From Candidatus Binataceae bacterium (GTDB taxonomy: Bacteria > Desulfobacterota > Binatia > Binatales > Binataceae), in NCBI GenBank assembly GCA_035308025.1, contig DATGHL010000006.1, positions 1-62,676 on the forward strand: a stretch of 62,676 nucleotides of DNA, given 5' to 3'. The translations under genes and the position numbers were made by a program. The notes beneath the pieces were generated by a model that saw only the letters and a program-made list of their open reading frames with translations, was not told the DNA's origin and ran no database searches. Positions 29,314 through 37,828 of this stretch are shown in pieces. Each line of letters opens with the position of its first letter. Position 1 is the stretch's first letter.

Positions 29314-30759
29314 ATGGGAAAGATCACGGGCTTCATGGAGATCAATCGCGAGACCAACGCGCGGCGTCCGGTGGCCGAGCGCGTTAGGGACTATCGCGAG
29401 TACGACCTCAAGCTGCCCGATGCCAAGCTGCAGCAGCAGGGCGCGCGCTGCATGGATTGCGGCATTCCCTTCTGCCATCGCGGCTGCCCGCTCGGCAACA
29501 TCATTCCCGACTGGAACGATCTGGTTTATCGCGGGCGCTGGCGCGAGGCGATCGACCGGCTGCACTGGACCAACAACTTTCCCGAGTTTACCGGCCGCGT
29601 CTGTCCGGCGCCGTGCGAAGAAGCCTGCGTACTGAATATCAACAATGATCCGGTCACGATCAAACAGATCGAAAAGCACATAGTCGATCACGCGTGGGCC
29701 GAGGGCTGGATCGCGCCGGCGCCGAACCCGCGCAAGACCGGCAAGAAGGTCGCCGTAATCGGCTCGGGACCGTCCGGGATGGCGTGTGCGCAGCAGCTCG
29801 TGCGGGCGGGCCACGCGGTGACGCTCTACGAGCGCTCCGATCGTATCGGCGGCCTGTTGCGTTATGGCATCCCGGATTTCAAGCTCGAAAAATGGCAGGT
29901 CGAACGGCGCGTCGAGCAGATGAAGGCGGAAGGCGTCGAGATCGTGACGAGCTGCCGCCTCGGGGTAGATCTCCATGCCGATGAGCTACGTGGCAAGTTC
30001 GACGCGATCGCGCTCACGATCGGTTCGACCAAGCCGCGCGATTTGCCGGTGCCGGGTCGCGCGCTCAAGGGCGTGCATTTCGCGATGGAATTTCTGCCGC
30101 AGCAGAACAAACGCAATGCCGGCGACGTAATCCCGCCGGAAATCTCACTCACCGCGAAGGGCAAGAAAGTCGTAATTCTTGGCGGCGGCGATACCGGCTC
30201 CGACTGTCTCGGCACCTCAAATCGGCAAGGCGCGGTGAGCGTCCATCAGTTCGAGTTGCTGCCGATGCCGCCGGCGAAGCGCACCGTCGCGATGCCGTGG
30301 CCGGACTGGCCGATGATTCTGCGGACCTCAACCTCGCATGAGGAAGGGGTCATACGCGACTGGAGCCTCAACACCAAGTTTTTATCGGGCGAAAACGGCC
30401 AGGTGAAAAAACTTCACGGCGTGCGGCTCAACTGGAGGAGCGATACTGGCCGCATGGTCATGGACGAAATCGCAGGCAGCGAGTTCGAGCTTGAATGTGA
30501 CCTCGTGCTGCTCGCTCTCGGCTTTCTCGGGCCTGAACCCGATGGGATCGTCGCGGAGCTGGGGCTCAAGCTCGATCAGCGAGGTAACCTCGCCTGCGAG
30601 AACTATCATTCGAACATCCCCGGCGTCTTCGCGGCCGGCGATGCGCGCCGCGGTCAATCACTGGTGGTATGGGCCATCTGGGAAGGCCGTGAATGCGCGC
30701 GCGCCGTGGACGCCTACCTGATGGGTGAATCGTTTTTGCCGGCCAGTCCGGAACTGTGA
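29314..30759 (+). CDS. gltD: Glutamate synthase small subunit
   Basis: A 481-residue flavoprotein passing electrons from NAD(P)H to GltB. The N-terminal part binds two 4Fe-4S clusters through [17 protein letters not shown] and [14 protein letters not shown]. The FAD dinucleotide fold is [20 protein letters not shown] and the NAD(P) fold is [15 protein letters not shown]. The C-terminus has [18 protein letters not shown]. It starts 49 bases after gltB with a GGGAGGGC-like ribosome site. Complete and intact. Confidence 0.97.
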   Translation: MGKITGFMEINRETNARRPVAERVRDYREYDLKLPDAKLQQQGARCMDCGIPFCHRGCPLGNIIPDWNDLVYRGRWREAIDRLHWTNNFPEFTGRVCPAPCEEACVLNINNDPVTIKQIEKHIVDHAWAEGWIAPAPNPRKTGKKVAVIGSGPSGMACAQQLVRAGHAVTLYERSDRIGGLLRYGIPDFKLEKWQVERRVEQMKAEGVEIVTSCRLGVDLHADELRGKFDAIALTIGSTKPRDLPVPGRALKGVHFAMEFLPQQNKRNAGDVIPPEISLTAKGKKVVILGGGDTGSDCLGTSNRQGAVSVHQFELLPMPPAKRTVAMPWPDWPMILRTSTSHEEGVIRDWSLNTKFLSGENGQVKKLHGVRLNWRSDTGRMVMDEIAGSEFELECDLVLLALGFLGPEPDGIVAELGLKLDQRGNLACENYHSNIPGVFAAGDARRGQSLVVWAIWEGRECARAVDAYLMGESFLPASPEL

Positions 30760-30771
30760 GCCGCGCCGGCG

Positions 30772-31611
30772 ATGGCCGCGTACCTCGATACCAACGTCTT
30801 CGATCATCTCTATAAGAAGGTTGGTTGCAGCGGCGCGGATATCGCGAACCTGCGCAAAAAAATTTATGGCCGCGAACTTTCGATCCCGCTGAGCATCCAC
30901 ACCCTCGAAGAGATTCTGCTGGATCGCCGGGCGCGTCCCGAACTGCTCGTCGCGAAAATAAAGCTCACGCTCTCGCTCGCCAATTTCCGACGGATGGTCA
31001 AGCCCTGCGATCAGCTACTATCTGACGATATTCGCGCCTACGCGGCGACCGGCGAGGCCGCACTGCCGTTTATCGACGCAAATTTACAGAACATCATCAG
31101 CGACGGCCTCACGGAGCTGATCGAGACCGACGGCGAAGAACTCGATGAGGATCTAATCGCAGCGTTGGAGGAGACGCGACGTCAGAAGGAGCACTTCCGC
31201 GACGGCATCCGCATGCATCGAGCCGAAAATCAGGAAGCCGCTGCGAGTATCGCTGGTCAGGTCACCTTCGACGAATACTTCGACCTGATGGCGCCGAGCG
31301 CGGCGAGAAGTTTTGCGGAGCGCGCCGGGGCTTTGGCGGAGTGCGAAAACCGGGGGCTGGAAGGCCTGCTGAACATTCGCAGCGTGCGGATGTCAGTCGG
31401 CGCGAGCCTCTCCTTCATCTACGCGTGGAGCTTCGAGGAACTATCGCCAAATATCGGCGATTCGAAAGACCTGCTGCATGCCGCCTCCGCGGCCGCGGTG
31501 GCTGAGACCTTCGTCACCGACGACGCGACGCTGCGTCGGATCGTCGCGCGTGTGCCGCTCGACGGTTTCGAGGCGCTCGACCTGCCGGCGTTCCTGCAGC
31601 GAGTGACTTAG
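30772..31611 (+). CDS. PIN-like domain protein
   Basis: A 279-residue protein 12 bases past gltD. MAAYLDTNVFDHLYKK carries the first conserved Asp and Asn of a PIN nuclease. Far downstream the C-terminal block NIGDSKDLLHAASAAAVAET, then FVTDDATLRRI, provides the later acidic pair (D-x-x-H and TDD). The middle (about 60-200) is helical and acidic, longer than in toxin PIN proteins. This suggests a PIN-like RNA- or DNA-cleaving protein rather than a VapC toxin. No antitoxin-like gene is next to it. Whether it is read through from gltD is inferred from spacing only. Confidence 0.65.
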   Translation: MAAYLDTNVFDHLYKKVGCSGADIANLRKKIYGRELSIPLSIHTLEEILLDRRARPELLVAKIKLTLSLANFRRMVKPCDQLLSDDIRAYAATGEAALPFIDANLQNIISDGLTELIETDGEELDEDLIAALEETRRQKEHFRDGIRMHRAENQEAAASIAGQVTFDEYFDLMAPSAARSFAERAGALAECENRGLEGLLNIRSVRMSVGASLSFIYAWSFEELSPNIGDSKDLLHAASAAAVAETFVTDDATLRRIVARVPLDGFEALDLPAFLQRVT

Positions 31612-32225
31612 CGACGCAGGCCCATGGCGTCGAGCTTGCGCTCAAGAAAATCGATACGATCACAGCCCCAGAAGCGCTCGCCTTCAACCACCAGGGTCGG
31701 GACGCCGAAAACCTGATCGCGATCGGCCTCGGCGAAGGCGGCCTTAAGCCGCGGCTTCGCTTCCGCCTCCTCATCGGCAATATAGCGCTGAAACTGCGCG
31801 GGATCAGCACCGACTTCGGCAAGTATCGCAGCTAATGGCGCCGGGTCCTCGACCTCCAACTCGCGGCGCCAGAAGCGCTCGAAGACCCGATCCGCATAGG
31901 GCCGGAACAGCCCTTGGTCGTCCGCGCACATCCCGCCATAGAAGGCGAGGCGCGCGCTGTAGATTTTTCGCGGCGGCTGAATAATCAATTCGCGCTCAGC
32001 GGCCAGCCGGCGCGCATCGAGATAAAGATAGCGGAGCTTGTTGCGGTTGCGTTCGTCGCGTTGCTCGACCTCGCCGCCATAAATCCCGCGGATATTCACA
32101 CCGAACGGGATGAAGCGCAAGACGACCCGATGACTGCGTTCGAGTACATAAGCAGGCGCCATCGCCAGGTAGGTGAATGGGCTGGTGTAGGCGAAATAAA
32201 ATTTGATGACCGCGGTGTCGGGCAT
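31608..32225 (-). CDS. 2-hydroxychromene-2-carboxylate isomerase-like protein (DsbA/GST-kappa fold)
   Basis: A 205-residue thioredoxin-fold protein with the family start FYFAYTSPFTYLAMAPAYVL and the late VFGVPTLVVEGERFWGCDRI, where the cis-Pro VPT loop binds glutathione. HCCA isomerases act on naphthalene-type ring products; related proteins act as GST or disulfide exchangers. Its start overlaps the stop of the PEP-mutase-like gene by one base (TAATG), so it is the last gene of a three-gene operon. The same fold occurs again at 34968-35573, so the region has two paralogues. Confidence 0.8.
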   Translation of the reverse strand: MPDTAVIKFYFAYTSPFTYLAMAPAYVLERSHRVVLRFIPFGVNIRGIYGGEVEQRDERNRNKLRYLYLDARRLAAERELIIQPPRKIYSARLAFYGGMCADDQGLFRPYADRVFERFWRRELEVEDPAPLAAILAEVGADPAQFQRYIADEEAEAKPRLKAAFAEADRDQVFGVPTLVVEGERFWGCDRIDFLERKLDAMGLRR

Positions 32226-33070
32226 TATGAGTCCGAATATTTCTTCGCCAACGCCTCGGCCTCGGGAACACCGAGTAGATCAGTCAGCTCTTCGAATAGG
32301 CGGCCGGTAAGCGTCACCTTCATCGCGCCGGTATCCTTGAGCTCACGCAGGCCGTCGCGGAAATTCACGTAGGAAGCGATCAAGCTGCTGATATGCAGCG
32401 TGAGCTTAAAACCGTAGCGCGCGAGTTCGGGCACGGGCAGAAGAGCGCCGTTGTAGAGCAGCGGCAAATCACCAAGCCTGGTCGCGTAATTTTTTAGATC
32501 TTCCAGCGTGCGGATGCCATCGACAAAAATCAGATCGGCGCCGGCCGCCCGATAGGCGTGAGTGCGCTGCACGACGTCATCCCAGCCATTGACGGCCAGA
32601 GCATCGGTGCGCGCGATGATCACGAAGTCGCGATCACGGCGGGCGTCGCAGGCTGCGCGCACTTTCGGAACCATCTGGTCGAGCGGGATCACCTGCTTGC
32701 CGGCGAGGAAGCCGCACTTTTTCGGGAACACCTGATCTTCGATATGCAGGGCGGCGGCGCCGGCCTCTTCGTACTCCCGCACGGTGCGCGCGACGTTGAG
32801 CGGGTTGCCGTATCCGGTGTCGGCGTCGCAAATCACCGGGATTTTGACCGCGTGAGCGATTGCGCGGACGTTCTGCACCATTTCGCTCATCGTCAGCAGG
32901 CCGAGATCGGGAAAACCACGCGCGGCCGCGGTGCCGAAACCGGTCATGTAAACCGCGTCAAAGCCGGTCTGCTCGGCGAGGCGCGCCTGGAGGCAATCGT
33001 AAACGAACGGCGCGACGACCATCGCGGGCCCGCCGAGCAGTTCACGCAAGCGTTTTGCCGTCGTGCTCAA
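32225..33070 (-). CDS. Isocitrate lyase/PEP mutase-family protein
   Basis: A 281-residue TIM-barrel enzyme. VICDADTGYGNPLNVARTVR binds Mg2+, HIEDQVFPKKCGFLAGKQVI has the KKCG loop with the lyase catalytic Cys, and ARTDALAVNGWDDVVQR follows. This makes a carboxylyase such as 2-methylisocitrate lyase, or an oxaloacetate/carboxyphosphonoenolpyruvate-type lyase, likely; PEP mutase proper lacks that Cys. The exact substrate is not fixed. It overlaps the HEAT-repeat gene upstream by four bases (ATGA) and the isomerase downstream by one, so all three are translationally coupled. Confidence 0.8.
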   Translation of the reverse strand: MSTTAKRLRELLGGPAMVVAPFVYDCLQARLAEQTGFDAVYMTGFGTAAARGFPDLGLLTMSEMVQNVRAIAHAVKIPVICDADTGYGNPLNVARTVREYEEAGAAALHIEDQVFPKKCGFLAGKQVIPLDQMVPKVRAACDARRDRDFVIIARTDALAVNGWDDVVQRTHAYRAAGADLIFVDGIRTLEDLKNYATRLGDLPLLYNGALLPVPELARYGFKLTLHISSLIASYVNFRDGLRELKDTGAMKVTLTGRLFEELTDLLGVPEAEALAKKYSDS

Positions 33071-33876
33071 TGCGTACTGCGGCCGTACTTCTCGGCCTGG
33101 GTCTCATAATCGTACTGACGCAGCTTGGCGAGTTTCTGGTCGGTCGGTTGGAGGTCCTTGGTCTTTTCCTGCGCGAGCGCTTCCTGCCGCCGGTTCGGCA
33201 GCTCGCCATCGATTTTCTCGAGCGCCTCCTCGGCGAGCTTGCGCACCATCGCGGACTTGTCGGTCTTGACGATCTCGATCAGTTTGTCATTGGCGTGCGG
33301 GTCGCCGATCTCGCCCAGGGCGAAGATGGCGGTGCCGCGGCTCGCGGTATCATCGGTCTGGTCGAGATACTCGACGATCGGCAAAGCGCCGCGGGCGTCG
33401 CCGACGCGTCCCAGGGCAGCGACCAGATGCAGTTTCTCGACCGCCGGAGTCTCGCGCAGGAACAGATCCTGATCCATCACCGGCACCGCGTCGTTCGAGC
33501 CGCGCGCGCCCAGCACATCGATCGCCTTGATCCGCACCCGGACGTCAGAATCATTCAGGCCACGAAACAGCAGTTCGTTCGCCTCGGCGCTGTCGCTCAC
33601 GTAGCGCAGGCCCTCGAGGCCCTCGACGCGCACGCGCGGGTCGGCGTCGGTAATCTTGCGTTTGGCGGTTTTGATCAGCTCCGGATCATTCTTGGCCTTG
33701 CGATCGGGTCCGGCCTTTTCCAGGGATTCCAGGTTCGCAACGGAGCCGTGCGGCCCACCGAAGCCGTTCTCACCATAGCCGTTACCATTTGGTCCGAGTT
33801 GGGCGCGCGCCGCAAACGGGAGGAACAAGCACCCGGTGAGTAAAGCGGTCGCCGTCAAACGAGGCCGGTACAGCAT
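33067..33876 (-). CDS. Exported HEAT-repeat protein
   Basis: About 269 residues from ATG 33876, chosen for GGAGG eight bases upstream; a longer frame begins 15 codons earlier without such a site. A signal peptide (TATALLTGCLFLPFAARA) is followed by a Gly/Asn-rich linker, then HEAT-like repeats: ITDADPRVRVEGLEGLRYV, LNDSDVRVRIKAIDVLG, KLHLVAALGRVGDARGAL, SRGTAIFALGEIGDPHAN and KSAMVRKLAEEALEKIDGEL. A charged C-terminal tail follows. It is the first gene of a coupled operon with a lyase and an isomerase. An exported scaffold next to cytosolic enzymes is unusual. Confidence 0.75.
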   Translation of the reverse strand: MLYRPRLTATALLTGCLFLPFAARAQLGPNGNGYGENGFGGPHGSVANLESLEKAGPDRKAKNDPELIKTAKRKITDADPRVRVEGLEGLRYVSDSAEANELLFRGLNDSDVRVRIKAIDVLGARGSNDAVPVMDQDLFLRETPAVEKLHLVAALGRVGDARGALPIVEYLDQTDDTASRGTAIFALGEIGDPHANDKLIEIVKTDKSAMVRKLAEEALEKIDGELPNRRQEALAQEKTKDLQPTDQKLAKLRQYDYETQAEKYGRSTH

Positions 33877-33915
33877 TCCAAGGCCCTCCGTGATTGGGCA
33901 GAATCTTTTGGCACG

Positions 33916-34872
33916 ATGCATTTGAAGTCAAGCCGGGCGCTTATCGCCTGCAGCGCAATCCTGATGGCCGTTGCCGCCAGCGCCATAGAGCAACCACGAT
34001 CCAGCGCCGCGAGTATAGCAGATGGTTCGGCACGAAAGCCGATAGCGGGTTCGCGACGCAAGCCGCATCCGATACGAACCCCGGCGCCGATCGCAATCCC
34101 GCCCAATCTCGCGATACCGCGCTATGGGCGCGGCATGGAACCGTTTCAGAGCGGCGAGACTTTGGTCTATCAGGCGTCGTGGGAGGGGTTCGCGGTAGCC
34201 GACGCGCGCGTGACCCTGGCGCGCAATCGTTCCCATCCGAGCTGGTGGACGGGGCAGATGTGGATCACGACCAGCCCGGCCGCGGATCTGCTTTACCGGA
34301 TGCGCGATTATTTTCACGAGGACTTTGATTATACGACGTGGCGTCCGCAGCATCTCTATATTGTGCAACACGAGAAATCGCGGCTCGACATCTGGCGCGC
34401 AACCTTTAACGACCCGGCGCATATGGTGACGGCGATAAAAACCAACCGCGCGGGCCGCACCTGGATTCGGCGCTTCAGCGGTGGTGAACCTTGGGGCCCA
34501 TTCTCTGGCGCGATGATGGCTTTGTCGCAGCCCTTGACGCCCGGCCAGACCTACACAGTTGACGTCTTCAGCGGCGGCAATCGTTACGTCTTAGCGTTCG
34601 CCGTGCGGCAGCGCGAGCCGCTGACGACCGCGCTCGGAACTTTCTCCGCGTTGCGCATCGAACCCTCCGCAGTCTGGCTGAGCGAGAACAGCTTTCGTGA
34701 TCAGGCGAGGAGCATGACGGTCTGGGTCACCGATGATAAGCGTCATCTGCCCTTGCGCATCGAATCTGCAGTTTTTTTCGGCGTCGTGCGAGCGGACCTG
34801 ACGCAGATTGTCCGGCCGCCGTCGTCGACTGGCGCGAAGCCAATATCGGTTCAGGGCGCGGTCGCGCGCTAA
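33916..34872 (+). CDS. DUF3108-domain exported protein
   Basis: A 318-residue protein with a signal peptide (LIACSAILMAVAASA) and a Pro/Arg-rich linker. The domain begins with FQSGETLVYQASWEGFAVAD and continues ARVTLARN, WWTGQMWITTSPAADLLYRM and HLPLRIESAVFFGVVRADLT, the periplasmic beta-rich DUF3108 pattern. It starts only 39 bases from the divergent HEAT gene, so the two promoters must overlap or face each other in a very short space. Members are found beside lipid or glycan genes but no activity is established. Confidence 0.75.
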   Translation: MHLKSSRALIACSAILMAVAASAIEQPRSSAASIADGSARKPIAGSRRKPHPIRTPAPIAIPPNLAIPRYGRGMEPFQSGETLVYQASWEGFAVADARVTLARNRSHPSWWTGQMWITTSPAADLLYRMRDYFHEDFDYTTWRPQHLYIVQHEKSRLDIWRATFNDPAHMVTAIKTNRAGRTWIRRFSGGEPWGPFSGAMMALSQPLTPGQTYTVDVFSGGNRYVLAFAVRQREPLTTALGTFSALRIEPSAVWLSENSFRDQARSMTVWVTDDKRHLPLRIESAVFFGVVRADLTQIVRPPSSTGAKPISVQGAVAR

Positions 34873-34967
34873 TTCGCACCTTGCCTAACGGCGGACGCGG
34901 TTGACGAGTTTTCCCGGCGGCGTGCTATTTTCCGAACTCACCATCCTTAAGCGCGCGGAGGTCGACA

Positions 34968-35573
34968 ATGGGCAAAAAGCTGGAGTTTTTCTACGACTGT
35001 TCGAGTCCGTGGACTTATCTGGCCTTCACGAAGATCGAGGAGGTCGCGGCACGCGGTCGCGCAGAATTGATCTGGCGGCCGATTCTGGTCGGCGGGGTCT
35101 TCAACGCCGTCAATCCGTCCGTATATGAATCGCGCGAGCATCCGGTGAAGCCGAAAGCCCGCTACTACGCGAAAGACCTGCAGGACTGGGCGCATCTCTA
35201 CGGCATCAAGATCGGGCAGCCGTCGGTTTTCCCGGTAAATTCGGTCAAGGCGATGCGCGGAGCGTTCGTCGCGCTGGAGCATGGCAAACTGTCGCCCTAC
35301 TCGCGGCGGGTCTTTGAGAGCTACTGGGGCGAGGATCGCGATATCAGCAAGGACGAGGTGCTGCGCGACATCGTGCGCGCCACCGGCCTCGACGAGCAGG
35401 AATATTTCAGCAAGATCGCCGCGCCGGAGTACAAAGAGAAACTGAAAGCCAACACCGACGAATTGATCGCGCGCGGCGGGTTCGGCTCGCCTTCGATCTT
35501 CGTCGAAGGCGAGATGTTCTTCGGCAACGATCGCCTGGTGTTGATCGAGCACGCGCTGCAGCACTCGCACTGA
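34968..35573 (+). CDS. 2-hydroxychromene-2-carboxylate isomerase-like protein, second copy
   Basis: A 201-residue DsbA/GST-kappa protein with GGAGG and proper spacing upstream. FFYDCSSPWTYLAFTKIEEV and FGSPSIFVEGEMFFGNDRLV match the family ends, the SPS/VPT-like loop including a cis-Pro. It keeps the same general outline as 31608-32225 but is not a close duplicate. Possible glutathione-dependent isomerase in aromatic degradation. It is read alone, after the DUF3108 gene and before a beta-propeller gene. Confidence 0.8.
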   Translation: MGKKLEFFYDCSSPWTYLAFTKIEEVAARGRAELIWRPILVGGVFNAVNPSVYESREHPVKPKARYYAKDLQDWAHLYGIKIGQPSVFPVNSVKAMRGAFVALEHGKLSPYSRRVFESYWGEDRDISKDEVLRDIVRATGLDEQEYFSKIAAPEYKEKLKANTDELIARGGFGSPSIFVEGEMFFGNDRLVLIEHALQHSH

Positions 35574-35651
35574 TCCGCGAGGGGACCTCGGCATAGCGCC
35601 GGATTGGAGTCGGACGAGGAACAGCGCTACGCGTCGGGAGGCATGAAACCT

Positions 35652-36782
35652 ATGAAACCGAGTACCCACCCGGTCATCGTCGCGGTAACGGCCATGCTGG
35701 TTATCGCTCTGATCCCGATCGGGGCGAGCGCCCGCCCGCTCGGCCACGAAGCGCAGATCGTGATCGATACAATCCTGGCCGTGCCGAAGATCACGCCGGC
35801 AGCCGGATTCAGCGCGAAGATGCTCGAGGCGCCGGGCGAACTTTACGACCCGCTCTTCATGCTGACGCACGGCGACGGCGTCTGGATGAATGACGACGGC
35901 CGCGCGACCGACGGCCACGGCAGCCGACTGCTCGCGGTTTCGTCCGCGGGCAAAATCTCGGTGCTGATGGGCGCGGACAAGCTGTTGCCGGTGACCGGCT
36001 TCGACCTTGCGCCTGCGGATTTCGGCACTTTCGGCGGTCAGATTTTCTCGCTCGCCCAACCGGTATCAGCGGAAAAAGGCGCGCTGCAAAATCATGTCAT
36101 CCAGCGAATCAACCTCGCCGCGCAAACTGCGTCAGTCTTTTGCACTTTGCCGGCGGCGGGGAACGTCGCAAAGGGGATAGCCGGCTACGGCGTCGATGCG
36201 CGCTTCGGTCCCGCCGGCAGCGGCTTCGCCGGCAAGTTCTACTCGATCGCGGCGCTCAACGACATGATCTACCAGACCACCGCCGACGGCGTCTGCAAAC
36301 CCTTCGCTGACCTGTCACAACAGGGCTCGCCGGCCGGTCTGACCTTTACGCCCGACGGCGCCGCGATGCTCGTGACGGTGTCGCCGGGCGAGATCGTCTC
36401 GTCTACGGTCGAACACAATGGCATGATCGTGAAAATCGCACCCGACGGCAAAGTCGATCCGACGCCGGTCGTTACCGGGCTAGGCCGCCCTATGGGTATC
36501 GCGGTCGCGCCTGCCGGTTTTGGGGAGTATGCGGGGCAGATCTTCGTGACGGATATGGGCGACATCCAGGTGCCCGTGCCGCAAACGCAGGCGCTCAAGC
36601 GTGACGGCAAAATCTATCGGGTTAAAGACGGCGTCCTAGCGCTGGTGGCGAGCGGCTTCGTCAATCCTTCGGGCCTGCATTTCGTCGGCCATCGTCTGTG
36701 GGCCAACGATATCAATGGCGACTTTATCGCCGGGATGCGTGAACTGCCAGACGGCTTTGTGGTGCTGTTGGAGCCGAAATGA
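35652..36782 (+). CDS. Exported beta-propeller (NHL/SMP-30-like) protein
   Basis: About 376 residues from ATG 35652. GGGAGG at 35636-35641 is ten bases upstream; ATG 35643 lies too close to it but is possible. Signal peptide HPVIVAVTAMLVIALIPIGASA. The body has repeats of one theme: FDLAPADFGTFGGQIFSLAQ, IAGYGVDARFGPAGSGFAGK, GIAVAPAGFGEYAGQIFVTD, and NPSGLHFVGHRLWANDINGD. These are the blades of a propeller with Gly/Phe-rich turns. Proteins of this type bind metals or hydrolyse lactones; the active residues cannot be placed here. Confidence 0.7.
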   Translation: MKPSTHPVIVAVTAMLVIALIPIGASARPLGHEAQIVIDTILAVPKITPAAGFSAKMLEAPGELYDPLFMLTHGDGVWMNDDGRATDGHGSRLLAVSSAGKISVLMGADKLLPVTGFDLAPADFGTFGGQIFSLAQPVSAEKGALQNHVIQRINLAAQTASVFCTLPAAGNVAKGIAGYGVDARFGPAGSGFAGKFYSIAALNDMIYQTTADGVCKPFADLSQQGSPAGLTFTPDGAAMLVTVSPGEIVSSTVEHNGMIVKIAPDGKVDPTPVVTGLGRPMGIAVAPAGFGEYAGQIFVTDMGDIQVPVPQTQALKRDGKIYRVKDGVLALVASGFVNPSGLHFVGHRLWANDINGDFIAGMRELPDGFVVLLEPK

Positions 36783-36812
36783 CGCCGCGCGCCACCCCAA
36801 CGACGTTGCACC

Positions 36813-37235
36813 TCACTCTGACGGCGCAGTTTCATCGACGCAGCAAGTTTTGATCTCGTCGTGCGCTGCATCCGTGTCGATCGGATTGAGATGCGGGTGG
36901 CCGGTGAGAAGACCCCAGCCGAACTCCTCGCGGATGTAATAGACATGGGCCGCCGCGTCGACCTCGGTCGCATCGCTACTCTCGCCGCCGGCGACGCTGC
37001 AAATCACTTTGCCGGCGGGAACCAAGAAAGCGTGATAGCCGCCGGGACCGATCCGCGCGGTTTCGTCGCCACAAGTGACCGCCGGGCGCAGCAGCGAGCT
37101 CCCATAGTGGTAGGGCCGATAGACGTAGATTATAGCGTTGCCGGAGGGCGCCGCGGCTCGCTCAAAAGGCCTGCCCTGCACTGCGCATCCTCCGAGGACT
37201 AACACGCCAAACAGAACTCGCGCGGCCCGTGTCAC
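36813..37235 (-). CDS. DUF2846-like lipoprotein
   Basis: A 140-residue protein with a lipobox (LFGVLVLGGCAVQG, Cys17). NAIIYVYRPYHYGSSLLRPA and GYHAFLVPAGKVICSVAGGE match the small beta-sandwich of DUF2846, found in Gram-negative lipoproteins. Four-base overlap (ATGA) with the preceding lipoprotein gene, and that in turn with the FMN oxidase. No independent ribosome site, so translation depends on coupling. Confidence 0.75.
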   Translation of the reverse strand: MTRAARVLFGVLVLGGCAVQGRPFERAAAPSGNAIIYVYRPYHYGSSLLRPAVTCGDETARIGPGGYHAFLVPAGKVICSVAGGESSDATEVDAAAHVYYIREEFGWGLLTGHPHLNPIDTDAAHDEIKTCCVDETAPSE

Positions 37236-37828
37236 CTGACGCCTGCCCCGATTGCCGCTTGCGTCGGAGCGTCGATCAATTCGGCGACGCGACCGGCGTC
37301 GCGATAGAGCCGCTGGTCAATCTTGTCGCGCACTGCGGCGCGCGCGGCCTCCTCGACCTCGCGATGAGTTGGCTCGGAATAGATCGAATATGATTTCGCG
37401 ACGTGGGCCTTGGCGGTGTAATTACCCAGCACCGTGTCACCCTTGGTGATCGTCAGCGAGGCAAAGGCGGTTACACCGTAATCCCCCAGCGGCGCGCCCA
37501 CGTATGTAACCGGATCCAGTGCTGAGAGCAGGAGCGGCACATGGTACTCGTCGTGCGTCAACTGCTCCCGATAGGAGAAGCTGACGATGGCGTCGGGAGA
37601 AAGCGCCGCGGCCACGGCCGGCGGCAATTCATCGGCATCTCCCGCAGTCAGTTTACCTTTGAAGGGCAACCGCGGCGCGGCCTCGGGTGCCTGGCGCTCG
37701 TTCGCTGATGGCGAGGCGTTGGTCGGCGCAATCAGCGCTGACCGTGCCACAGGCGCTGAGACCGCACAGCCGCCGAAGACTCCGGCGACCGCAACCAGTA
37801 TCGCCGTCAACCCGATTAGTCGCCTCAT
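37232..37828 (-). CDS. Lipoprotein of unknown function
   Basis: A 198-residue protein with a lipobox (AVAGVFGGCAVSA, Cys21), a Ser/Ala/Pro-rich linker to about 55, then a compact domain containing SFSYREQLTHDEYHVPLLLS and YVGAPLGDYGVTAFASLTIT. No family recognised by eye. Its start codon overlaps the stop of the FMN oxidase gene (ATGA) and its stop overlaps the next lipoprotein, making a three-gene coupled unit. Confidence 0.7.
   Translation of the reverse strand: MRRLIGLTAILVAVAGVFGGCAVSAPVARSALIAPTNASPSANERQAPEAAPRLPFKGKLTAGDADELPPAVAAALSPDAIVSFSYREQLTHDEYHVPLLLSALDPVTYVGAPLGDYGVTAFASLTITKGDTVLGNYTAKAHVAKSYSIYSEPTHREVEEAARAAVRDKIDQRLYRDAGRVAELIDAPTQAAIGAGVR

Noticed and set aside
30772..31611. 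VapC toxin
   Set aside because: Too long, with a large insert, and no antitoxin next to it.
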